A stretch of 26,826 bases of DNA. It comes from VGCC01 sp044375955 (GTDB taxonomy: Bacteria > Actinomycetota > Actinomycetes > S36-B12). Positions 7,407-13,278 of this stretch are shown here, piece after piece; the first letter of the stretch is position 1, and each line of letters opens with the position of its first letter. The position numbers and the translations under genes were made by a program. The stretch is taken from positions 1 to 26,826 of the forward strand of contig JBILLS010000028.1 of NCBI GenBank assembly GCA_044375955.1, in the 5' to 3' direction. The notes beneath the pieces were generated by a model that searched no databases, had not been told where the DNA came from, and worked only from the letters and a program-made list of their open reading frames with translations.

Positions 7407-7919
7407 CTAGTCGACCACAGTCCCAGGAACCTCGCGATACCCGACAGCGATCGTGACCTGCACGGGTTCGGATGCACGACCACGCACGAGCACCTGATAG
7501 GTCCCCGCACTACCGGTCTGTTCGACTCGCGAGAGATAGAGGTAGGACTTCTTGGAGTAGGGCTCGTAGAACTCGGTCCGCTCCTTCACGCTGAGAACGC
7601 TCCTGCGCCCCTGGGGATCGATCAGGGTGACCCGGGGTAGGGCACCGGGTCGGAGGGCATTGGCCGGTGGCTCATCGAAGATCAGGTACTGCATGGCCAG
7701 GCGGTCTCCCGTGGCCAGGCGAAATCGGAATCCTCGTTCCTGTCCACGCGCGACGGTGGCATAGACCGCGAAGGAGACCGTCCCATCGACGAGAAGTGGG
7801 CCAGCACTCGGCGTGGTGTCCTGATCGTCCAGGAGCACAGGCTGATGGGCAACGGCGGGAGCCGCCCCCACGATCACCAGGAGCAGGGCACCGAGAAGTG
7901 CGATCAGGCGGGAACGCAT
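7407..7919 (-). CDS. Secreted protein of unknown function
   Basis: A 170-residue protein. It starts with a clear signal peptide (MRSRLIALLGALLLVIVGAA, then PAVAH, about 1-26). The mature part looks like a single beta-rich domain (VDGTVSFAVYATV, GFRFRLATGDRLAMQYL, GTYQVLVRGRASEPVQVTIAVGY) with no cysteine pair, lipobox or anchor visible. I do not recognise the family. The start is ATG at 7919; the frame is open to 8078 but the signal peptide argues for the short form. Likely cotranscribed with the downstream alpha/beta hydrolase. Confidence 0.65.
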   Translation of the reverse strand: MRSRLIALLGALLLVIVGAAPAVAHQPVLLDDQDTTPSAGPLLVDGTVSFAVYATVARGQERGFRFRLATGDRLAMQYLIFDEPPANALRPGALPRVTLIDPQGRRSVLSVKERTEFYEPYSKKSYLYLSRVEQTGSAGTYQVLVRGRASEPVQVTIAVGYREVPGTVVD

Positions 7920-8064
7920 GCCCTCGACGCTACGTGACTCATGTGCTCGGCGCACGCCGTGAACCGCTGAACCGACCATTGGAGGCATCGGGGAAGTCGG
8001 AGATCCCCATCCCCCTCGAACATCACGGATGCTGGAGCCGAGCCCTGGCATCAGAGGAGCAGAA

Positions 8065-8916
8065 GTGTCCAATCCCATCTACGTCGTCGTTGTGACCGGA
8101 CTCATCGGCACGATCGCGACCCTGATCCTGTCGATGACAAGAGGACGTGAGCAACCCCCGCGCCGGGTGCCCTGGATCATCGCCCTGGTGGCATTGGGCC
8201 TCGATAGTGCCGTTCACGTCGCCATCAGCGATGTCAACGCCCGTTTCGTGATCCTCGACGCACTCGACGACGTCCTCGACGGGCGACTCGACTCGCACAA
8301 GAGTGCGTCAATTCGTCAAGCCCTCTCCCCTATCAACCAAGTCGCCAATGAGGCTAAATGCGCGATCCTGGGCGTAACCCACCTCAACAAATCCAGCAGC
8401 ACCGACTTCATCTACCGGATCCTCGGCTCCACCGCCTACACCGCCGCAGCTCGATCTGTCATCGGGGTCTTCCCAGATCCCACCGACGACTCCGGAGAAA
8501 CCAAACTCGTCCGAGTCGGCAAGTCCAACCTCGGTGTAATCCCCCGCGAGGCCGAAGTCATCCGTATCGTCTCCACTCCCGTCAACACCGACACCGGCAT
8601 CTTCGACATCGGACGAGTAGAAGTCATGGGTACCCGAGAAGTGGACGTCGACGAACTTCTCACAACGGTTGATGAAAATGACGTCGAGGACATCTCCGAC
8701 GCAGGACGCTGGCTCCTCAAGCACCTCGCCAACCAAGGAGGTGAAGCCTCCCGCCAAGACATCATCGAAGCCGGCCGCAAAGCCGGCTACTCCAAGGACC
8801 AACTCGTCCGAGCACGCAAACGCGCAGGCATCACCCCAAAGCGCCAGGGATCCTTCGGTGCCCCAACTACCTGGTATCACCCAGGGAACGCACCCCAGCC
8901 TTGCCCGCCCGACTAG
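8065..8916 (+). CDS. Chimeric ORF: short membrane segment fused to the C-terminal half of a RepA-like AAA ATPase
   Basis: A 283-residue frame with two unrelated parts. Residues 1-55 carry two hydrophobic stretches (5-23, 36-50), like a small host membrane protein. From about residue 58 the sequence matches the back half of RepA/AAA_25-type plasmid or phage ATPases: the Walker B strand FVILDALDDVLDG (61-73), the DSHKSASIRQAL helix, the sensor-like GVTHLNK (103-109), GSTAYTAAARSV, and a C-terminal winged-helix-like region (214-272). The Walker A half is entirely missing, so ATPase activity is not expected. The start is GTG at 8065 with AGGAG upstream. I read this as a deletion or insertion junction (about 8215-8240) at the left edge of the island. 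The same frame stays open after the TAG for about 70 codons. Probably a decayed replication gene rather than a working fusion. Confidence 0.65.
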   Translation: MSNPIYVVVVTGLIGTIATLILSMTRGREQPPRRVPWIIALVALGLDSAVHVAISDVNARFVILDALDDVLDGRLDSHKSASIRQALSPINQVANEAKCAILGVTHLNKSSSTDFIYRILGSTAYTAAARSVIGVFPDPTDDSGETKLVRVGKSNLGVIPREAEVIRIVSTPVNTDTGIFDIGRVEVMGTREVDVDELLTTVDENDVEDISDAGRWLLKHLANQGGEASRQDIIEAGRKAGYSKDQLVRARKRAGITPKRQGSFGAPTTWYHPGNAPQPCPPD

Positions 8917-8929
8917 AGCCCGGGCCGCT

Positions 8930-8980
8930 ACTCGATGCAGTCGATGCACCCACGCACTAATTGCATCCACTGCATCGAGT
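8930..8980. repeat. 19-bp near-perfect palindrome built from 9-bp repeats
   Basis: The left arm 8930-8948 and right arm 8962-8980 pair at 18 of 19 positions (single C-C mismatch) around a 13-base loop. Each arm is itself two 9-base units (TCGATGCAG/TCGATGCAC, and TTGCATCCA/CTGCATCGA), giving GATGCA four times. It lies 14 bases after the AAA fragment. No T-run follows on the plus strand. It could be an operator, a replication iteron site, or a remnant of repetitive 3' coding sequence. Confidence 0.75.
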
Positions 8981-9180
8981 GGGGGCAATTTCCGGGGGGT
9001 GGGTTGAAACTTTGGCCGCCTTTCACCGCATCAACCCGCCTGTTACCCACGCGCACACCGCCGCAGTTCAGGATGGTTACCCACAGCCAGGAATTTGAGG
9101 TTCAAGGGCCCGGTCCGTCTCGCAGCTAATCTCCACTGCCGCTGATACGCTCATACTGGTCGTACGTCCAAGGGGGAGAC
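8981..9180. other. Non-coding stretch after the palindrome
   Basis: No convincing gene is seen between the palindrome and the GTG at 9181. The frame of the AAA fragment stays open to about 9129 but shows no recognisable domain. The region must contain the promoter of the 9181 gene; I cannot assign one with confidence. Confidence 0.4.
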
Positions 9181-9756
9181 GTGAGTGATCATCAATGCAG
9201 TAATCGGGGCGACGGCCTTTGCATAGTTTGCGGATCTCGTGTCGCTGAGTATGGGGAAAGCGAACCTAACCAAACGCCATCTGAGAATGCCTCCCACAAG
9301 ACGTCCAGGAATGTGTGGATAGGAATTGGATCTCTTGCGGTTATCTTGTTGGCGTTCGGTTGGAGTTGCCGGGGTGATTCCGAAAGCAGCGGTTCAGCCG
9401 ACTCAGCCAGCGACGTGGCTCCTTCATCTGACTGTGTGTCGGTCTCCGCAGCGATGATGGACGCGGTCGCTTCAGGCGCACAAGATCGGACCGGCCTAAT
9501 GCCGGTAGCCGCAGCAGCCGTCAAGTCTCCGGATTTCAGTAGTGTCTATTTCGTCGCAATGGAGTTCTCTGCTACCGGTATCGATAATCAGGTCGGAGTT
9601 TGGGCGACGAATTCTCTGACGCCGGGCGATGGTCTGATTCTTTCGGCGAGTTCAATGGCAAAGGAGTTCACCGTTTGGCCAGATGCCGCAGCCACTGACG
9701 CGGCGATTTCGGCTGGAGACCCGGGGATTCGTGCTGCGGAGGCTTGCTTGCGGTAG
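9181..9756 (+). CDS. Single-pass membrane protein with N-terminal zinc-knuckle-like motif
   Basis: A 191-residue protein. The N-terminus has H4, C6, C14 and C17 (QCSNRGDGLCIVCGSR), a possible small zinc-binding knuckle. After a polar linker comes one membrane segment (about 45-62) and a Ser/Asp-rich spacer. A C-terminal domain of about 105 residues (DCVSVSAAMMDAV ... SSVYFVAMEFSATG ... QVGVWATNS ... EACL), expected outside the cell, carries a cysteine near each end that could pair. The C-terminal pattern resembles uncharacterised proteins found in actinobacterial mobile elements; I cannot name a family. The start is GTG at 9181 behind AAGGGGGA. It converges with the second zinc-ribbon membrane-protein gene, 23 bases away. 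Codon use is more AT-rich than in flanking conserved genes. Confidence 0.65.
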   Translation: MSDHQCSNRGDGLCIVCGSRVAEYGESEPNQTPSENASHKTSRNVWIGIGSLAVILLAFGWSCRGDSESSGSADSASDVAPSSDCVSVSAAMMDAVASGAQDRTGLMPVAAAAVKSPDFSSVYFVAMEFSATGIDNQVGVWATNSLTPGDGLILSASSMAKEFTVWPDAAATDAAISAGDPGIRAAEACLR

Positions 9757-9779
9757 GCCGTCTGGTCGACTTGAAACTT

Positions 9780-10643
9780 CTATTTGGGTTTGCGGGAGAC
9801 GAGCACGATGCCGCCGACAACGAATCCGGCTCCGACGGCGAGGGCGGCGAGGGCGAGGGGGACGAGCATTCCTGCGAAGGGGTTTCCTTCGGATTCCAGG
9901 TCGGAGAATCCTGCGAACCATGAGAAGGATTGGAGGAGGGCGAAGCCGCCAATGATGAAGCAGATGATGGCGGCGACGATGCGTCCCCCCGAGATTCCAC
10001 CACCGACCGCGCTTGCTTTGCGGACTTGCCCGTTCTCGATGGTGACCCAGCCGCCTCCTGCGAATGAGTAGAGCCCGGCGAAGGGTCCACTTCCCGGGTT
10101 GTAGGTGACCCTGTTGATGACGACAGGTTCGGTCACTGCGGCGGCGGTTGCCCCAGCGAGTGGCTGGCCGCACTTGGAGCAGAACTGCGCATCGACGCTG
10201 GCTTGAGTCCCACACTTTGAGCAAAACATCGTTTCCCTCGATCGTTCGAGCGGTCGTTGATTGCGTTCGCGGACTCGTTGTTGTCGTTCAATTTCTCGTT
10301 GTCGGGCGCGCGGTCGATCTAGGACGTAGGACGCGATTGCAACGCCTATACAGATCGCGGTGGTGAGCACATAGGGACCGATTGTGCGGATCTCGTAATC
10401 CGAGATGTTGTTGAAGCCGCGCCATCCGGCACCTCGGGACCACAGGTCGACTGCGTAGGAGGCGGCTGCGAGGGCTCCCAGGATCGCTGTGACCAGCGGG
10501 ACTGTGTAATTTCCAGGGGCGAATCGAGCGTGCGCAAGCATCGCGCCGAGCACTCCCACGACGACGACGTAGAGCCACGGCGGTGTCAGGGCCTGCTCGG
10601 CGAGGACTTGCAGACCGAGGAAAAGAGTGTAGAGATCGTTCAC
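9780..10643 (-). CDS. Multi-pass membrane protein with central double-CxxC zinc ribbon
   Basis: A 287-residue protein in three parts. Residues 1-110 contain three membrane segments (about 22-38, 47-65, 88-108). A highly charged Arg/Glu/Gln stretch (110-137) follows. The zinc ribbon (CSKCG at 141-145 and CSKCG at 155-159) comes next. A C-terminal part has a glycine-rich link and two membrane segments (about 221-240, 258-284). A zinc ribbon of this kind normally opens a protein. Here methionine 139 just before it has its own strong ribosome site, so a second, shorter product of 149 residues is likely. The full-length start is GTG at 10643 behind GGGGGT. Last gene of a five-gene minus-strand run. 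Function unknown. Confidence 0.65.
   Translation of the reverse strand: MNDLYTLFLGLQVLAEQALTPPWLYVVVVGVLGAMLAHARFAPGNYTVPLVTAILGALAAASYAVDLWSRGAGWRGFNNISDYEIRTIGPYVLTTAICIGVAIASYVLDRPRARQREIERQQRVRERNQRPLERSRETMFCSKCGTQASVDAQFCSKCGQPLAGATAAAVTEPVVINRVTYNPGSGPFAGLYSFAGGGWVTIENGQVRKASAVGGGISGGRIVAAIICFIIGGFALLQSFSWFAGFSDLESEGNPFAGMLVPLALAALAVGAGFVVGGIVLVSRKPK
10227..10239 (-). promoter_or_regulatory. Internal ribosome site and start within the zinc-ribbon protein gene
   Basis: On the minus strand GAGGG (10239-10235), five bases, then ATG (10229-10227) followed by Phe-Cys-Ser-Lys-Cys-Gly. The spacing is ideal and the start places the zinc ribbon at the N-terminus, as usual for such proteins. 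Confidence 0.55.
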
Positions 10644-10700
10644 CTAGACCCCCGTCGCGGTTCACGAAGCCGACTCCCCCAAGGCTAACGTAATCCGTGC

Positions 10701-10955
10701 TTACTTGTTGTCGCCTTCCCGAACAAGCCCCCGCCAGTCCCCGGGTGGTTCGATCGCTTCGAGGATCCCTGCCTTCGTGTCTCGGCCGTCGGGTGGTTGC
10801 TGGATGAGTTCGATGAGTCTCCAGCGTTCGTCTTCGCGGATGGTGGCGATGTCCATGCAACTGACGCATGGGTCTGGGGTGGGGTCGAGGCAGAGGTGGT
10901 CGTGAAAGGTCACCGCCCAAGACTGGCACATTGCGAAAGCCGCCTCCGCGGTCAC
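10701..10955 (-). CDS. Small Cys/His-rich protein of unknown function
   Basis: An 84-residue protein that I do not recognise. The N-terminal half holds four cysteines and two histidines (MCQSW, FHDHLCLD, PDPCVSCMD) that could form one zinc site. The C-terminal half is charged and helical (IREDERWRLIELIQQ) and ends with a basic/acidic tail. The start is GTG at 10955; an in-frame ATG at 10931 is an alternative. It lies between the K+ channel gene (45 bases upstream) and the zinc-ribbon membrane-protein gene (57 bases downstream) on the same strand. Confidence 0.5.
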   Translation of the reverse strand: MTAEAAFAMCQSWAVTFHDHLCLDPTPDPCVSCMDIATIREDERWRLIELIQQPPDGRDTKAGILEAIEPPGDWRGLVREGDNK

Positions 10956-11000
10956 GCAGCACGGTCCACTCTCGGGTACATACGTCCCGTGATCTTCGTC

Positions 11001-11762
11001 CTATTTTTCTGGAGGGGCAGTGCTGCGGAGTAGCGCGGTGAGATCGTCAACCTTTGTTTCGAGGGCGTCGATTCGTTCAAGTAGCACCTGCTGGTCGCTC
11101 TTCTCTTCTCCGCGAAGGCGCACCAGTAGAGAGGAGGCCAGGGTGGCGGAGACGAGACCGAGAAGTGCCACCCCGACAACCATCATCATCACGGCGACTG
11201 CACGCCCGGTACCCGTAATTGGGTAGACGTCCCCATACCCGACTGTGCTGAGAGTGACGAAAGCCCACCAGATTGCGTTTCCGAAGTTGTCGATCGTTGA
11301 CGACGGCGCGTTCCTCTCGGCATCAAGCATCGCGAGAGCCCCGACGAATGCCACGAGTGCGACACCGGCGGAGATCGCTGCGCTGGTGCGACCAATGGCC
11401 ACGTGCGACCCTCGCGTGAGGATCCATTGCCCCGCGGTGATTATTCGGAGAACCCGGAAAGCTCGAAACATTGGGAGCGCGACGGCGAGCACGTCGATCG
11501 GGTGTTTCGCGAGGTACAGCCACCGGTTAGGCGCTAGGAAGGTCCTAATTACGAGGTCAATGACAAACGAAGCCCAGATAATGTTGCCGACCACCGTGAG
11601 GATCGTCAACGCCTCGGGGTTGAGCCCGGTTGCGAGAACCTCGATCGCATAGATGGCGATGTATGCGAAAGCAAGAACGAGCATCAGGGTTGAAGTGCGC
11701 CGTTCGTATCTAGTGAGGCGCGCCGTAGCCGGGGCTTCTGCATCCGTGGGGCTGGTCATCAT
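11001..11762 (-). CDS. Voltage-gated-type potassium channel with C-terminal coiled coil
   Basis: A 253-residue six-transmembrane ion channel. S1 is about 25-45, S2 55-75 and S3 87-97. The S4-like helix 98-112 carries arginines at every third position (R100, R103, R106). S5 is about 128-147, the pore helix 160-172, the selectivity filter TVGYGD is at 173-178, and S6 is about 186-212. The filter is canonical for K+. The tail (219-246, LLERIDALETKVDDLTALL) has heptad spacing and should form a tetramerising coiled coil. No RCK/TrkA domain or cyclic-nucleotide domain is present. It starts at ATG 11762 (or the next codon, also ATG). It lies in a tight run with the excalibur gene 24 bases upstream. 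A K+ channel inside an island raises the possibility of a membrane-potential effector or signalling role, but this is inference. Confidence 0.9.
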   Translation of the reverse strand: MMTSPTDAEAPATARLTRYERRTSTLMLVLAFAYIAIYAIEVLATGLNPEALTILTVVGNIIWASFVIDLVIRTFLAPNRWLYLAKHPIDVLAVALPMFRAFRVLRIITAGQWILTRGSHVAIGRTSAAISAGVALVAFVGALAMLDAERNAPSSTIDNFGNAIWWAFVTLSTVGYGDVYPITGTGRAVAVMMMVVGVALLGLVSATLASSLLVRLRGEEKSDQQVLLERIDALETKVDDLTALLRSTAPPEK

Positions 11763-11786
11763 GCCTACTGGTGGCTCGGATATCGA

Positions 11787-12065
11787 TTACAGCGGTACTT
11801 CGCACATGACGCCGTCACGATCACGGTCGAGATCCCTGTAGTGGGTCCTGTAGAGGGCTGCATTGACTTTGGGGGCCTCGAATCCTGAGGCGACAATGGC
11901 GCGGGCTGCCTTCTTGTTCTTGGCGACCCCGCTCGGGTACTTGCTGTGAAGGTCGTCGCAGGAACCAAACGTATTTGCCGCCGAGACTGGATTGGCGGCA
12001 ACTGCCATAACCAGCGCTACTGAGGAGAGGGACGCTAGAGCCAATCGTGTGCATCGGTTGAGCAT
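11787..12065 (-). CDS. Secreted excalibur calcium-binding domain protein
   Basis: A 92-residue exported protein. The signal peptide (about 1-29, ending PVSA-AN) is followed by a single excalibur domain: an FGSCDDLHSKYPSG start (33-46), then the DxDxDG-type loop DLDRDRDGVMCE at 78-89. D78, D80, D82 and D84 are likely Ca2+ ligands, and C36 and C88 are expected to pair. Excalibur domains are known from extracellular actinobacterial and Bacillus proteins, often attached to secreted nucleases. Here the domain stands alone directly downstream (26 bases) of a secreted HNH-type nuclease gene, so the two products may work together. The start is ATG at 12065. Confidence 0.9.
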   Translation of the reverse strand: MLNRCTRLALASLSSVALVMAVAANPVSAANTFGSCDDLHSKYPSGVAKNKKAARAIVASGFEAPKVNAALYRTHYRDLDRDRDGVMCEVPL

Positions 12066-12091
12066 CGAATACTCCCTACTTGGACAGAGGG

Positions 12092-12967
12092 TCAGTTAGC
12101 CCTTTCAGGCATGGAAATCCCCGTGCTTGGGCACGATGCTAGGACAGAATCGACTTTCTGACGTTCAGCGTCGTCCATGGCCAGGTTCCACCGGTACTTG
12201 ACGGCGACCCACGCTGCTATGTAGGTGCAATGAACGGCCGGGTTGGGTGGCATCCACCGGGCCGGGTCCTTGTCGCTTTTGCTTCGGTTGCTGGAGGCGG
12301 ACACAGCGATAAGGGAGTCCGCGTAGCCGAGGTCGTTTGCGAACGCTTGGCGCCTCTCCGGGGTCCACGAATCGGCACCGCTCAGCCACGCTTCCTTCAA
12401 CGGGACCACGTGGTCGATATCGAAACTCCCAGGTGCCCCTGTTTGGGCTGCGTCGTACATGCTGACCCAGGTCGCCCCGACCACGGCGCATCCCTGCCGC
12501 GTCCCGCCGACAGCCTCGAGGATCAGTACGACTTCGCGGGTTGAGCAGCCGTCTGCTTGCGTGATCCAATGTTTGAAGGCTTTCCGCGAGTACCTAACTG
12601 AGCCGGTGTCGGAGCCCGTTACCCCGCGGCTGGGAATCGCGGCGGTGAGTTGCAGGAACGAGCCTCCAGATGCCACGGCGGCGGGTGCGGCTGGCGCCTG
12701 TGCCGGTGAAGGCGCAGTCACCGGAGCCGAAGTCTCGGTGGGTGCTGCAGGCTGGGCCGGTGCCGTGTTCGGATTCGGGACACCTGATTGAGCGACCCCG
12801 CCGTGATGCGAGCAGGTACCGCGGCCCTCGCTCGGAGTCCACGTTCCGTCCTTGCAGATCGAACCCGCCTGCGCTGAAGGTGCTGCGGCGAGGAACGCGG
12901 CAATCAGGCTGACACTGACAACAGCGACGCGGATTCCCGTCACGTCCATGCCCCCCGGTTGAGCCAT
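12092..12967 (-). CDS. Secreted HNH-type endonuclease with N-terminal DUF3761-like domain
   Basis: A 291-residue exported protein. The signal peptide (about 1-34) is followed by a DUF3761-like short domain (CKDGTWTPSEGRGTCSHHGG, about 38-57). A Pro/Ala/Thr linker (about 60-100) leads to a C-terminal nuclease domain of the DUF1524/GmrSD-C type. That domain shows DIDHVVPLKEAW with H186, then SASSNRSKSDKDP with N227 and K230, and PAVHCTYIAAWVAVKYRW. These are the conserved metal/catalytic positions of the family, so the enzyme looks active. It should act on DNA outside the membrane. A start at ATG 12949 (six codons later) is equally possible; neither has a well-spaced ribosome site. It is the first gene of the five-gene run and begins 187 bases below the tRNA-Pro 3' end. 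Confidence 0.85.
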   Translation of the reverse strand: MAQPGGMDVTGIRVAVVSVSLIAAFLAAAPSAQAGSICKDGTWTPSEGRGTCSHHGGVAQSGVPNPNTAPAQPAAPTETSAPVTAPSPAQAPAAPAAVASGGSFLQLTAAIPSRGVTGSDTGSVRYSRKAFKHWITQADGCSTREVVLILEAVGGTRQGCAVVGATWVSMYDAAQTGAPGSFDIDHVVPLKEAWLSGADSWTPERRQAFANDLGYADSLIAVSASSNRSKSDKDPARWMPPNPAVHCTYIAAWVAVKYRWNLAMDDAERQKVDSVLASCPSTGISMPERAN

Positions 12968-12994
12968 CGGCTACGGCAGAACGATAGCCAGGGG

Positions 12995-13153
12995 CAGAAA
13001 TCCACGGCCGTGTACATACAAGATCCCGGTGGAGTTAGGCAGCGGCTCCCCGGCAGAGGTCCCCTTCCGGGAGCCACGCCCAAAATGGCGCAAAAGTGGC
13101 GTACAAGATCAGAATCAGCCGACCACGCCGATGCGGAATCCCCCGTGGATTTC

Positions 13154-13155
<2 letters not shown>
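12995..13155. repeat. 13-bp inverted repeat and short direct repeats beside tRNA-Pro
   Basis: CAGAAATCCACGG (12995-13007) is the exact reverse complement of 13143-13155, which reaches into the CCA end of tRNA-Pro. Between them TACAAGATC occurs twice (13017-13025 and 13102-13110). Such repeats next to a tRNA 3' end resemble integrase arm or core sites, but no integrase is present. The rest of the 12968-13153 gap holds no gene I can support. Confidence 0.55.
13044..13075 (-). terminator. Possible hairpin terminator downstream of tRNA-Pro
   Basis: GGCTCCC-C-GG (13044-13053) pairs with CCGGGAGCC (13067-13075), a 9-bp stem with one bulged base and a 13-base loop. No T-run follows on the minus strand, so termination is uncertain. 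Confidence 0.35.
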
Positions 13156-13230
<75 letters not shown>

Positions 13231-13278
13231 TTGCCTCACTTTCGTGGGGCAGGAGGACATTACACGCGGGCCCGTCGC

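Larger units (their letters stand above)
8215..13153. mobile_element. Putative decayed genomic island next to tRNA-Pro
   Basis: The segment starts at the chimeric junction inside the AAA ATPase fragment and ends at the 3' end of tRNA-Pro(GGG), a common integration target. Its genes (zinc-ribbon membrane proteins, K+ channel, secreted nuclease, excalibur protein) break the housekeeping context. They use visibly more AT-rich codons than the neighbouring conserved operon. I see no integrase, excisionase or relaxase, and no copy of the tRNA 3' end at the left border, so the boundaries are inferred. Confidence 0.4.

Noticed and set aside
8935..9129. Separate gene after the palindrome
   Set aside because: The frame is the continuation of the ATPase fragment's frame after its stop. 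It has no ribosome site or domain, so it is left as non-coding.
8000..9200. A duplicated 3' end of tRNA-Pro as the left att site of the island
   Set aside because: I looked by eye for the T-arm/acceptor sequence on both strands near the left border and found nothing beyond short chance matches, so no att pair is claimed.
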